A stretch of DNA of 64,000 bases from Sambucus nigra. Taxonomy: Eukaryota; Streptophyta; Magnoliopsida; Dipsacales; Adoxaceae. Positions 45,360-58,196 of this stretch are shown here, one piece after another. Within the stretch, counting starts at the first letter, position 1, and each line of letters starts with the position of its first letter. The stretch spans positions 496,001 through 560,000 of the forward strand of contig CASBWL010000413.1 of NCBI GenBank assembly GCA_949130495.1, in the 5' to 3' direction. The notes below the pieces were generated by a model. It was not told the origin of the DNA. It saw only the letters and a list, made by a program, of their open reading frames with translations, and did not search any database. Position numbers and translations under genes: made by a program.

Positions 45360-47760
45360 ACCATAAGTGTCTATGTCTTACGTTCCAAAAATCCCCATAT
45401 CGGTGTCTCGAGTTCTACAGGGTCACATATTCGTGCTTCATAAGCTTTAATAATATAGAATGCAAATAGTGATACAGGAGCATGTGATCATAGGGGGAAC
45501 TGCGGCACGAGCGTCACCAATGCGCTAGTCGTTTTATATCCGGATCCCCACCTATAATGCAAAAACCTAAACTTATGACTACTCTAAAAAGGGAGTATAG
45601 CGGACAAGTTCGGGTATCGAAAATCCACAAAGACTAGTTGCTAGAATTTATTCGGTTTGATACTTCTGAAATAAAAGTGTAAAAGATATTTTGCGAACTA
45701 AAAATAAAGAAAAGATAATATAGGCGTGAGTGTATTTAAACCAGATTAACAAACAGAATAAAAACTATAGGTTGCAACTAATATCCCTCACATCAAGTTA
45801 ACATATCTAAATGGTTACATGGGTTCACGAGTTATTGAGATTGCACCTCATTACGTCAATTAATTAAATCAAGAGTTGCCACACCCCTAAATTCGCAGAA
45901 AAGACTAATATCATTTTGCCGTTAACAAATACCCCAAAAATTACACACCCAAGGTCGTAAATACAGAGCATACATGATATACCCCATTGAATCTCATAGG
46001 TGTAATAACTAGGACAACTCAATCCAATTAAATACATAAACTCAATCACCATATCAAAGTAACACATCAACCCTAGGTGAGTTCCATTAATCGCACCCTA
46101 ATCTAAATTAGCTGATAAATATGATAAACAACATAAATTAAACAACCTAATTAATTAAGCAACAATAACTAAATTAACTACAATAATTAACTAGGCATGG
46201 AAATAATTGCAAAGCATGAAAATCTAGGGCACAAAGCTTAAATAAAAGGGAAGGAAGTGAATAGTAAAGTAGAACTTACATTAATAGTGGAAACCCACAA
46301 AATGGAGGAGAGGGGAAACACGCCACAAAAAATCCCCAAAATGTACAAACCCTAGGTCCTAAACTAAAATGGAAGAGAAAAATTAAGGAGATATTATGAA
46401 AAATATGAGTCTTGTATTTATACTAAGTGGGGAAAAGGAAATAAAGAAAAAGGAAAAAGGAAAAACAAAAGAAAAAGGGTTAAGTTACATTTAAACAATA
46501 AAAGAAAAGGAAAAATAGAATAAAAAAGGAAAGGAAAAAGCACCTCAAAGTCGGCCAAACAAAAAACAGAGGTCCGGTAGACCAATGGCCAAATCGCGGC
46601 AGAGGGGAGACCATATTACTTCATAACCACGACAAAAACAAAAACTCGGTCGATCAGGGTCCCAAGGTCGGTCGATCGGCGTTGACAGCAAAAGCCCACC
46701 TCGACGCAGCAAAATACGAAGCCTCCGTGAACTCAAGGCTATATCCAACCGATCATTCGTGGACCTGCTACTGTACGTGTTTCGTAACCTAGAAAAAATA
46801 AGACTTATAATTCAGATGATGAAGAAACAAATGCCAAACCCAAAGCAAGATCGCTGCAACAAGAGCCTAAGACTCGAGACCTGCATAACTCGAGACCCGC
46901 AGCGATGGTTGCGAACCCAGACCTGAGCTCAAAGCTCCAAAATCGATGCCCAATACCGAGAGCTGCCAGTATTCTTCCATAAGTCGAGAACACCCATTTC
47001 CAAGAATACCAAAAACCTCAATTTTCATTAATGGACAAAACCATGAAACCCAAGTTCCATTAATGTCCAAAAAAACCAATTCAAGTCGTGTGTGGTCAAT
47101 GATTATCATCAATTTGGATCACAATCAACCCAATTTGTGTGTAGCCAAAGCCCGAGATAAACCCAAGCATAAACCCAAATCGCCATTTGCAAAGTTTGCT
47201 GCAATTTGATTTTATAAGAGAAGGACACAAGGGTCATTATTTAGAATGTTAGTATTTAAAATAATAAATTAAATCCCTTATGATTCTTCCCCGATTAAAG
47301 GTCCGTGTTTTCTTCGTTCGGAATTCGATTAGAGAAATGTTCACGGCCACGCGAAGCTTGACCCAAGAGATTCAACTTTCATGTGGACTTTGGGAAAAAA
47401 TCCCAAAGTAGAAAATGACGATAATGCCCCTGAACCTGCAAACTTTGATGAAATTTTACGGGAACGCGATGAAACTTCACACTAAGCACCGTAACACTAA
47501 TAAAAGCTCAATAATACCTAAAATAAAGTGTTAGAACATAGAACGGAGATTTTCTAATTAACAACCATAAATATAGGCATGAAAGTACCCGAGGGACTAA
47601 AATGCATAAGTTTCGAGGGTAATAAGTATTATGATTCGGGACGAATCAGCATGCTCATCTATTTTCGCATACCATTTTCTAATTAGGGGATAGAAACGGT
47701 TAACAACTAAACTTCAAGTACTTTCCAGGTTGTTACAATTTTATATGGATCTATTAACAA
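45360..47760 (-). mobile_element. Repeat family A, long copy with promoter-like region
   Basis: Shares blocks with 1-700 (inverted), with 55560-56660 (same strand) and with 63693-64000 (inverted). The 47340-47560 block, with a CGCGTGGCCGTGAAC-type sentence, pairs with the block ending at 64000. A TATA box lies near 46417-46425, then a leader, then (further 3') the CGGGTATCGAAAATCC block at 45617-45632. No coding domain was recognised in the small ORFs. Boundaries approximate; probably an LTR or non-autonomous retroelement. Confidence 0.55.
46416..46425 (-). promoter_or_regulatory. Putative TATA box in repeat family A
   Basis: GTATAAATAC on the minus strand, followed 60-90 bp further by CCCTAGGGTTTG and then pyrimidine-rich leader sequence. 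Inferred from position and sequence only. Confidence 0.45.
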
Positions 47761-47822
47761 CCCGCTTAATAACCTCAAGCCTTAACCTTGTTCTACATAG
47801 TTATAGCCAAACCTAGTTATAG

Positions 47823-48122
<300 letters not shown>

Positions 48123-50949
48123 TATATTCAATAAGTAAACATAAATGAAGTTGAACTATATACAAGATGGTAATTGATGTTATTTCCTCTCCTCTTCTTT
48201 TTATTTCTAATCATGTAATCAACTTCCTTTTCTCTTCACGCAATCAAAAGATTGCATCAAACACCAGTTTTTTTTATTCAATCTTTCCTTCTATGTCCAC
48301 ACCATTCGTTCGTTATTAAAACATAATCATTTATATTCTTTATTCCTGAACCCAATTCTATAGCTGTAACTGGAATTAAAAGGATTTTGAGAGTTTTTTT
48401 TTCTTTGTTATACTCATAGATTTATTGACATCAAGGTGAGAAAGTGAATCTATTAAATTTGATCAACCATTTACGAGTAATCCTAATGTGGACAAATTTG
48501 GTCAGGGAGATGTATAAATAATAATTCAAGGTCCATTACATGTCCAAGGCCTTTTATTCTTCTTGGCATCTGTTATTTTGGCACAAATCATATGATGTGC
48601 ATTAAACACCAGCTAAGTGGGTGGAACCCATATACATTATGTATAATAGTATATAGAAATCTACAAATCAGTCTTGGGCTAGGGCATCCGACATAAAATA
48701 AAGGGGACCATCGCAAATCAGACCCTTGAGCAAAACTCATGCAAAAACTCTACATATAACAAAAAAGAAAGATAATAAATAACTCTACACCATATATAAA
48801 ATAATGAAAACATCTTTATTTGAGTCGAGTACAAAGAAACTTTGTGTCTTCAAAACATCTCATATTACGCTCCTTACACACATACCACATAAGACAAAGA
48901 TGAAACATCCCGTGTTTGCTTGGACTTCTGTATTAGGGCAGCCATCGATACCCTAAGCGACTCCTTCACCAACCTCGGTATCACACATTGCATCCTAAAC
49001 AATCGAAGGAAGGTACAACGTAGAAAGATGGGTTCCCCCAGCTCGCCATTCTCCTTGCACAAACAACTATTAATGATCTCCAAGGGAGCCCCTGTACGCC
49101 ATGCTGCCTTTCATGGAAAAGATACTGCATACGCATCAATAATTAAGGAATATAACGACTTTGGCAAAAAATGACCCCCTCCCCCTTATCTCCACCTGAT
49201 CTCATCCATCCATCCCCTCAAAATGCCAACCTCCACTAACAAATCCAGATCAAGTGTGTCAGTTTGAAAATGTAAGAATTCGATACTTTACAATTGATGT
49301 GGGCTAATTGGAAACCTAATTCAAAAAGTTTAATTGCCAGGGAAGGTTCTTTCATATATTATTACTCTTATTTAATAGGTGTGTTATCTGGTCCAACCCC
49401 CTGCCTCACATATCAGCCCCTAGGTGATCTGCCTATATGTGACCCAATCTATAACTAACCAACCAAAGACCCGCCAACTGTTAACCCTATCAAGACCTCA
49501 AAAACGAGTAGAACATTCCCCTTTTAGTTTGGATATGCTCGGAATATTCTTTAATCTCTCCCATTATATTGTAGCCATTTATTAGGCAAAAGAAATTCCG
49601 TATTTTGAATAAAGATGATATTATGAGAGATTGAGGGTGTGTATATTAGTTTTCGTTGCATATATTGTGTAATTCATCGATAAGTAAGAGTTTACAAATA
49701 ATGAATATAGTGTATCATGTATATATTATATAATAAGAACATAACAACCGTTCTCATATATTTTTCTTTATGGTTGATAACCTTTAATTAATTTTCTTAT
49801 TGTTAAAGATTTAGAATGTGTTATTACAAACACTAGGTAAGAGAGTAAATATTATAGACTAATTTTGCAGATCTGACATTTGAACCCCCCATGTTTATGA
49901 TCTTTCAATTTGATATCAATATGTAGATGTTGCAGAGATGCTAGTAACTTTAGACAATTTTAAAACTAGCAACAAATGCCATTAAACTTCCTTATGGTTA
50001 TTTGAGAGAAACTTAATATAATTTCTAACGGAGAACCCAATGTGAATTCCAAAGTATATCAAGAAACTCCTGAAAGTTGACACACAACTCAAAAAATTAA
50101 TATAAATTGTTGCATTTGAACACTTTCACTCACTACTGGCTAGCCCTAGAAAACCATGGAATCACTTGCACTTGCTGCATTTGTACACTTTCACTAATAG
50201 TTGGCCTAGTACCAGAATCATTATTCCATATAAAACCATAAAATCACTTGCACTTGTTGCAACACTATAACTTATTTCATTTTTTCACTTCCACTAATAG
50301 CTAGCCTAGTATCGAAATCATAATAACGCAAAATGACAAATAAGAGGGTTTTATTTTTACCTTTTAGTGTTGAATTGAGGCCCATTCAGAGGTAATATTT
50401 TGTCGTGTTTGATTGTTTCCTTATAATACTACATTTTAGCATTAAGAGTCAAGTCCGTTGTTCAGTTTCAAAATTTTTAATTAAATTTATTCCAGTTTTA
50501 TCATTGTTATATTTACTAAATGACACGAATATAAACTTAATGATTGTAAAATAGTCAAGTACTCAGCATTCGGAACCAAATATGTTGGGACAAATAATTT
50601 ACATTCAAGTAGTCTCAACTTTTCAGCATTATTCAACTACCATTCAAATGTTTAGCATTAAGCATAAAAACAAATGACCCTTACACCACAATCGATGCAT
50701 AAACACGATAAAAATATAAAATGTAGCATTCGAGCAAAGCAAATTCAGTGAAAAGTTACCTATAAGCTCATTAAGTGATTTCATATTCGCAATCAGATTC
50801 TACCCAACCATAACAAAAAATGCAGAAACCTTATCCGTAGCCGTTCTAGTCCTCTGAGTTGCAATCAGCATCTAAATATCTCCACTGTCCTCTAAACAAC
50901 TCATAATCCTACGTGTATTTTGCCAACAGCCTCCTGGCTAGCAGTTAGC
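48123..50949. other. Region without recognisable gene
   Basis: AT-rich. A minus-strand 69-codon ORF at 49083-48874 (MEIINSCLCKENGELGEPIF...) has cleaner codon texture than the surroundings but no recognised domain; it could be part of a gene fragment. Otherwise only the short tandem repeat at 50112-50330 was seen. Confidence 0.4.
50112..50330. repeat. Degenerate tandem repeat, about three units
   Basis: Units of roughly 70-95 bp built from GCATTTG(A/T)ACACTTTCACT, a TAGCC or GGCCTAG segment, and AAATCACTTGCACTTG(C/T)TGCA. Two units are clear, a third is decayed. Confidence 0.65.
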
Positions 50950-50959
50950 TCCTGCTTCT

Positions 50960-52230
50960 TTATCGCCAAAACCTTTCACATTCCTAATGGGACCTATTGG
51001 AACAAAAATATTTTTTCATGGGACCCACCGGAGAAAAGAAAAATCGTTAGACCTTTACACACGTGGAAAGATAGTCCATTGTGGCTCTTGGTGAGAACCT
51101 TACTGCTGTGAGAACTTTCCCTTATCGGGGCAATCCTGAAGCTTGTGGCCATTCTTAACACATATGAAACATCGTCCTGCGAAGTTTCCTCCTCTCTGAC
51201 CCTGTTGGCCGTTGCCACCCCTCCCTTGGCCCTGATGACCATGCTGGAAATGCTGGTGGCCTTACTGCCCCTGTTAGCTCTGATGGCCATGCTCGCCCTG
51301 ATGGACATATTTTTATCCACCCTGACCTTATCTGAGACCTTCGAATCATAAATGCTTAGAAGAATCCCCCTACTAAGAACTCTACTCACCCTGCCTAGGC
51401 GGACTGTGAGCTGATGGTGCCCTGCTGGCACTGCCTCCCCCGGTCTTGCCTTATTGCATGGAATCTACTACTCATTTTCTTCCCTTAACATAGAAGCGAT
51501 GATCCTGGCAGTGACGTAAAATATAATTTAAGACATCGATGTAGGTCTTCAAGGAAATATTACACGGCAGATGCTGTCTGATCCTCCAAGTAAGATTATC
51601 ATTAAATAGTCGTATCATCTTCTCCTCATTAGGTACCTCTCCTGGAACCAGGTTAGTCAGCCTCATAAACTCCTTCTCGTACTCTGTAACAGTCCTCCCC
51701 TCCTGGGTGAGATCCAATAATTTTCACCTTATCTCAGTCTAGATGGCTAATGGGAAGTATTTGCGGTCAAACTGCCCCTAAAACTCCTGTATCGTTATGA
51801 TGCCTCACTCCCCAACGGTGGTAATGGACTCCCATCACTATAATGCCACCCTAACCAGATTAAACGTAGCTAGAATCTATCTCTGTACTTTTTTGCAATA
51901 ATACATCCTCAGGTGCCTCTGGATATCTTTCTTCCATTGGATAACAACTACCACATCCCAAATCCCCTAAAACTCTTGAGGGTGTGCCTTCTGGAAGGAA
52001 TCTCTAACTCGCTCCCAAGCAGAGGGGAATGCATGAGCCTGGCCTGGTGCCATACCCTGTGGATAAAGTGGAACCTACAGTGTCTACTGGGCAATTGTAG
52101 TCAGCGCTGCATTAACCGCCTGGGCAACGATGGCAGCAACCTCGGCACCAATCATGGTACCCTGGGCTTGAGTTGGCTGCATCTCTAGATAGGCATTTCT
52201 AGTAGCCAGTGGTGCACGTTTGGGAGGCAT
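50960..52230 (-). pseudogene. gag: gag remnant of truncated Tekay element
   Basis: Starts MPPKRAPLATRNAYLEMQPT, followed by GAEVAAIVAQAVNAAL, as in the young element at 35555. Later MDLTQEGRTVTEYEKEFMRL (51717 on) and a complete knuckle CFICVKNGHKLQDC near 51170-51130. Between these pieces are stops and shifts. Protease and pol are absent. Confidence 0.82.
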
Positions 52231-52417
52231 CTGAAAAGAGAAATAATTTTTATAAGTCCTCAGTTCAATAAATCTCAAAATAGCTGAAGATATAAATACA
52301 CAATAAATAATGTAACGATTATAATAATAGGGCTCTATATCAAAGAACGCTACGCTGAAAATCATAGTAAGCCTCACAAATCCTAAGGACAGTAGAACCT
52401 GATACTCTAATACCATC

Positions 52418-53372
52418 TGTGACACCCCGCCTAATTAAATGCCGAGTGATCAGTCCTTTATTAAATTGAAACATGTTTCTCATTTGGTTCATTCTTAGCA
52501 TCACTGTCAAAAAACTTTTTAACTACTAATCACCTATTAGTTAATTAATTTAATGTCAAAATTTTAATCTTTATTAACATGCAAGAATATAAGAATTCTA
52601 AACCACATTCACTATTTAAATAAAACCAACATAAGGGAATATCAAAGTATCTAAATAAATGAAAAACTGGAATAAACACTCCAGTTTGAAATCCCAAATA
52701 CAATAATCCAAAATAAAACCAAGTCCCAATAACTAGGAATGAATGAAGTACAATATCTCTTAAATAAATAATGTCTAGAGTGGGAAACATGGCCTGGATA
52801 AAACAACTGCATAAGGAAAATACATGGATAGGAGTGGAAGCGTTTAATATCGAGGACCTACAACTTCCACCGCAACTATAATATGTCAAATCACATGGAA
52901 CTCCTAAGCCTGGCGTCCCTGGGATGAACACCTAAAATGATTTCCACAAAGAAAATAGATTTGGAAAAAACGGGTCAGGGCCCGACTAAAAACAATTTCA
53001 AACATTTTAGCAAGTATTTAAAATGCTTAAAAGCAAATATTATATACATGTTAGTTCAGGGATCTCACTTAAGAAGTCTCACCTCTCAACTAGTGTGCAC
53101 TCCTAACGTACTTTTAGCCAATTGTAGTTACTTTTACCATGCCTAACTAGTTCGAATACGTTAGTCATTTTAAAATATTACGCATAGTGTCCACCCGTAT
53201 TTCTCACATAATACGTTATCGAATATTTCCATAACTTTTAACTCAAGTAAGAATCTCCTAATTTGCAGCTAAGTGTTCCATACTCAAGTTACTTTAGATT
53301 TCCCTATCTTTCTTATCTACTAAGTCCACAAAATAGAACAAATCACAAGTACATATATATTAATCACTCTAC

Positions 53373-53404
<32 letters not shown>

Positions 53405-53440
53405 CGGCCCCTAGGCTCAACTGCGGTGCATTCTACTCTG
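52418..53440 (-). repeat. Partial Tekay LTR
   Basis: Its start and the order of blocks, through GGCTCAACTGCGGTGCAT, follow those of the LTRs at 27895 and 60551. It includes a (TA)n tract at 53367-53399 at the same relative place as the (TA)n tract in the LTR at 60551-63486. Confidence 0.82.
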
Positions 53441-53444
53441 AGTG

Positions 53445-55500
53445 AACGACCAATCAAACTTTATTTCAGGCTGATTATCATCGAAAGTTACCTCTTGCAG
53501 GGTGTTTATAAAACGATCGTCTGGGGAACCCATTTTTTTTAACATCAGGTCGTCCATACTTGTTATATGAAAGGTATGGAGCCTTCCTCCGGCTCTACAA
53601 TTTTTTCTTTGCTTTTCTCCTGGTTAGGTCGGATAAAAACTATGAAACATTTTAATGCAGATGCTTGGTTTCCCGTATATCTCCATGACCCCTTTGTTAG
53701 TGATGCACTTTATTTTCTAATAGTAGATGGACGGTTGAACCATTATGATGTGTAACAACCCTCTATCGGGGGTAGCATTATATAGGGAGTCTATATCCAC
53801 CGCAAAGAACTCAATAAGCTTGGTAATACTTCTAGCCCAAACGGGAAGAACTACTTTTTCCAATGGTAAGGTCATCAATCCTGCAAAATCCACCAATGGA
53901 ACAGTGGTTTCCTGCAGGATTTTTATACTCAAGTCTAATTGATTGAACAATTTGAGGTATATGACTTTCGAGGAGCTTCCATAGTCTACCAATAACTTGT
54001 CCACATCCCAGTTAGAAATTATGAGAGTGGCGACAATAGTGTCGTGGTGGGGAGTCCTCACTCCAACCAAATCATCATCAGTGAAAATGATGTGGTTTAT
54101 GTAATCAATGTCTTTGGATCACCGGCGTTTGCCCGCAATGGGCTTAGTCGGATTAATCTGAAAGACTTTCACGACTATTGTGAGCTTCTTAATCTCCGTC
54201 TTATGGGCACTCCACTTGATTTGGTTTGGGCTTGACGCTTCTTAAATCACTCTGAATTCATGACCCAGATATTTGTCCAAGACGTTTTCCAGTCTTCGGA
54301 CCTCATGGATTACTGCAAGTTTATCTCCCATGTTGTCATCCAGGACATTGTCTGGTCTCTGATCATGCACAGGCTGCGCTTTTCTTCTTTATGAAGTCGT
54401 TTAGGTTCCCAACCTGAACTACCTCATCGATGTGGGACATGAGTGCATTACAGTTTTTTTACTGTGATCTTTATGGTATGCACATTTCAGTGCCCAATTC
54501 CTCTTCTTAGGATCGTTGAACATCTTCTCGGGCCATTTAAAATGCTATATTCCTTTGATCTTGTAAATTAATTCAGAGAACATTATGTTAATTGCCTTGA
54601 ATGACTTTTCAGGATCTTTTTTCTCGGCCACTTTCTGCGGCCCATTATGCTTTCTTCGTACTTTTTTGTTCGTCCCTCCTTATCCTGATTTTGTCTCCCT
54701 CCATCATAGCCAACTTTGATAATCGTTTCTTCGACCTTGGTGTATTTTTCAATCCCAACTATGAGGTCGTCGATCGTGATGACCTCCTACTTGGCGAGGG
54801 ATTGGTAGAGCATGGAACCGCTTGACATGCCAATATTAAAGGATGTCATCACGACTTGCTCGATGCAACTTTCAACTCACTATACACCTCCCAGTACCTT
54901 TTCGCATACTCACGAAGTATTTCCTGGGGATTTTTCTTCATCGTCATAAGTGAGTCCATTTACTTGGGATGGGTGTGCTGCTAGTAATAAACCTGACTAT
55001 GAATGATTCGGTCAGTTGCTTGAAGAAGGCTATCGATCGGTGTGGCATATTTCAAAACCACTTATGGGAAGTGCCTCCAAGATTAAAGGGGAATATTAGG
55101 CACATTAATCCTTCATTGCTTTTCCACGACGTCATCTCCTTATAATATTACCTGGCGTGATTAGTGGAATCAGTCTTTCCGTCATAGATCTTGAACCTTA
55201 GGAGAACGAACTTCTTAGGAGGCTCAAACTCTTATATAGATCGATTAAAAGATGACTTCATCTGGCAGACGATTGCTCTTCTAGTAATCTCCTTAGTAGT
55301 ACGAGCCCCTTGATGGGCTGGGTGTCTCTCTACCTCCCTTACAATAAAGTCACATAACTCTCTGTCTCCTCCCTGATCCTCAGGGTAATGTGTTATATTG
55401 AGATTAGTGATGGGTCTAGTTAGACTGGGTAGCATAACTAGGAGGGGTAAGAAGCAGTATATTAGATACGTACTCTAGATGAGGGGTGAGGGTCGTCTTA
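53445..55500 (-). pseudogene. gag-pol: Truncated Tat-lineage gag-protease fragment
   Basis: Minus strand. From 55435, TTKEITRRAIVCQMKSSF aligns with TRELSRRALKTQMKSPF of the Tat gag at 12100. At 54070, VGVRTPHHDTIVATL through LLVDYGSSSKVIYL aligns with the protease at 13316-13440; its active-site triad reads D-Y-G-S. Then KGVMEIYGKPS aligns with RGVMEIHGNQA. It ends near 53445 within the sequence before RT. Stops and shifts are frequent, so it is much older than 11070-22357. No LTR is attached. Confidence 0.82.
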
Positions 55501-55559
55501 GGAGAGTGTTCTACCAGTTTAAATATGGGAAATATCTTTACATCTCCATTACTGCATTT

Positions 55560-56660
55560 TTATTCACTCTCTAAATATTTTCAAAGGGTTTTGGCTCTAA
55601 CCGTCATCAAATATTATCAAAAACTTTTAGGTTTATATTAATGTTGGAGTTAGGTCTTTAAAAAAACTCTTACATGATAAGAGAATTTAGAATCCTAATG
55701 AACTTCAATACCAACACATACCCCCAATTATTGGATTCAAACATCAAATCAATCAAGAAGTGAAACCATCCAAGATGGGTTTATAATCCCAACATAAGGA
55801 AATTATCTACTCACAATAATAACACTGCATTCACATAAAGTGGGAATAATTAAGAGGGAGTAAACTATTACAAGATATATCATTCAAAACAAGACAACTA
55901 TATTATTTAACCAAAGAGTGTCAGTAGCCAACAACATACAACAAAACTGATATTGGATAACTTACAAACAATGAAATGGAGAGAGAAGTAAGAAAATGTC
56001 ACAAGCCCTAGGAGAGAGAAGAGAGAACAAACACAAAATATATAGCCTCATTTATCTAAAATAATTAAAAAAACCAACTTACAAATATATAGTAAGTTGG
56101 TAAATAAGAAAATGGAAAAGAAAAGAAAAAGGAAATAACTGCCCAATATCTAATGGTCCAAGTCGATCGTGACCAAGGGGTCGGTCGATCGGGGGTTTCG
56201 AGTCAAGACCACTGCTTTCCTTAATAGGCATAAAATAAAATTCTGGTCGACTGGGGTCCAAGGGTCGGTCGATCAGATCTCTATGTTCTGGGGCACTTTT
56301 GGCCCATCAGAGGGGGGGGGGGGACATGCATTACGAAAATAGCTCTAACTTCATCATCCGGACTCAAAACGACGAGCCATTTGCGGCCACACGAAGATAA
56401 CTCAATGAACTTTGACCCCATGAGGATCCACTAGTTGGGATATGAAGTATGAAAAATCTAAAATTCCCTTGAAGTTGCGTTAGATGACTGAACTTCCTCG
56501 AAATGCAACCATTTGCTCCGTTAAGCATTCTAATACCTACAAATGCTCACATAAACCATGAACATCATATATATATAATCTAGGTTAACCAATATATGAG
56601 AATAAAATTAGGATATAACAGAGATAAAAGTGTTAGAATGCATAAAGATAACGAGTGCTA
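55560..56660 (-). repeat. Repeat family A-like copy
   Basis: Shares with 45360-47760 the layout of a Pu-rich leader, a GGTCGATCG-containing block (56162-56279), a G homopolymer (56309-56321) and a block with GCGGCCACACGAAG. No coding domain recognised. Boundaries uncertain. Confidence 0.5.
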
Positions 56661-57382
56661 ATATGTAGTATTCTTGACGTATCGCTCACTAATCTCAGAT
56701 CTAACCATATGAGAGGGATGGGTTAACTGACAACCTTTATGGTTGTCATAATCTTCGTGGTCGAGGGGATAACCCTCTGCATCTCCATGACTGTGTTGTT
56801 GATGACCCTTCTGATCATTCACATTCATATGATCTTGGTTGTGTGAGTGAGACATCTCAAGAATTTAGCTAGTGGTAAACAACTCAAATCGCGTCCCACA
56901 GACATAGCCAATTGTAGGTGGTAATTTCCTATAGTATTTGTATCCAATGCACAGATGCAAAATTAAGTGAAGTATTCAAGGGTGAAGATCAATAATAAAT
57001 AAAATAATAATATACATGATTCGGTAACATGCATACATCCACAGAGTTTGAGGTTTTCTTTTTTAATAACTCAGAGAACCTATCGGCAGAGTTGTAGTGC
57101 TGATCGACATTACAATATCACATACCCCTCTCAAAGAGGGGCGAATTTACATTTATCGAGGAGCTTAGGAGAGTCCCAATCTTTGTTAATAGATATCCCT
57201 AGAAGTTCAGATCTATCTCTTCTCAGTTTGAGCCGTTCCAAGGGATGAATATGGGGGAGTCCTTTATGACTAGAACTCTTAATTAACTTGATGTGCAAGA
57301 AGCTTATGGGCTTGTGCCAAACATGTGTAGGTCACGCGCCATAATAATTCTGCACCCCATGGAATGAATAAATAAATAAATA
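56661..57382. other. No gene recognised
   Basis: AT-rich, short ORFs only. The 5' exon of the RPSA remnant (start codon, LSQ-type N-terminus) was looked for and not found. Confidence 0.45.
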
Positions 57383-57562
57383 TGTACCAAAAGCCACTTA
57401 ATCGATTTCCAGATGGAACGTTATGTCTTCAAACGTCGTAACGACGGTAAATTTGTTATCTTTCTGTCTATCTGTTTAGTTTATGAAACGAAATGATTAG
57501 TAATATAAGCATAGTTCCAAAATAAATGCCCTAAAAAACAATTGACATAACTTTTTGCAAGA

Positions 57563-57602
<40 letters not shown>

Positions 57603-58196
57603 AGTCACTGAATTTTGTGTAGAAATGCATCACAATGTTATTCGTGTAGTTGTATACGCGGAGTTCATTCTGTGTATTTAACAATGGGACATCGTATTTT
57701 GATTTGTCTATTTTTATTTGTGTTTAGGATATTGCCCGAGTCGATAAAATCCTGCTTCTGAGATATGATATGGAGGAGTTTAATAAACTTTGAATATGAT
57801 AGCCATGATTGCCAGGGGTGCTCTCAAATTCTACAGTTGAACCATTGATAGTGTGTAATATATAATGCAATTTTATGTTAACTCGTAAATTGATGTTGAT
57901 TTTTTTTATAAAATAAAATCATATTACATTGTCAATGAATTCAATATATATGTAGTCTAGCATGAATTCAATATGATTTTTTTATTTGTTTGTTAAAGCC
58001 AATCAAGGAAGCTGCATTGGGTAATATCCCTACTATTGCCTTTTATGACACTAATTCACCAATGTGTTACATTGATATTGATATTCCTGCCAATAACAAG
58101 GGGAAGTACAGTATTTGGTGTTTGTTCTAGCTTTTAGCAAGGATGGTTATGCAGATGCGTGGTGTTATAAATCTAGGACACAAGTGGGAAGTTATG
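57383..58196 (+). pseudogene. RPSA: 40S ribosomal protein SA remnant
   Basis: Two exon pieces. At about 57383-57446: TK, then DFQMERYVFKRRND, followed by donor GTAAATTT; this is the N-terminal RPSA motif. At 57999-58196, after acceptor TGTTAAAG, 66 codons: [20 protein letters not shown], then a PANNKGK segment, LLARMVMQMRG, GHKWEVM, closed by donor GTAAATC. This is the conserved uS2 core. TAG at 58128 replaces the Trp before LLAR, several conserved positions are changed (e.g. SIW for SIG), and the ~85-codon segment between the pieces is missing or unrecognisable (possibly a trace at about 57820-57845). The protein would be a component of the small ribosomal subunit. Confidence 0.85.
57567..57599. 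repeat. (TA)n microsatellite
   Basis: About 16 TA units in the intron of the RPSA remnant. Confidence 0.95.

Larger units (their letters stand above)
50950..53440 (-). mobile_element. Truncated Tekay-like element: gag plus part of 5' LTR
   Basis: Minus strand. The 5' LTR begins at 52418 (TGTGACACCCCGCC) and is kept for only ~1.0 kb, to about 53440, where a Tat fragment starts. The primer site is decayed (TAATACCA for TGATACCA). Gag runs from 52230 to about 50960 and then the sequence is lost. No target duplication can be seen. Confidence 0.8.

Noticed and set aside
46545..47209. Small ORFs of 60-87 codons in repeat family A
   Set aside because: No domain, and they lie in a noncoding repeat block shared with other copies.
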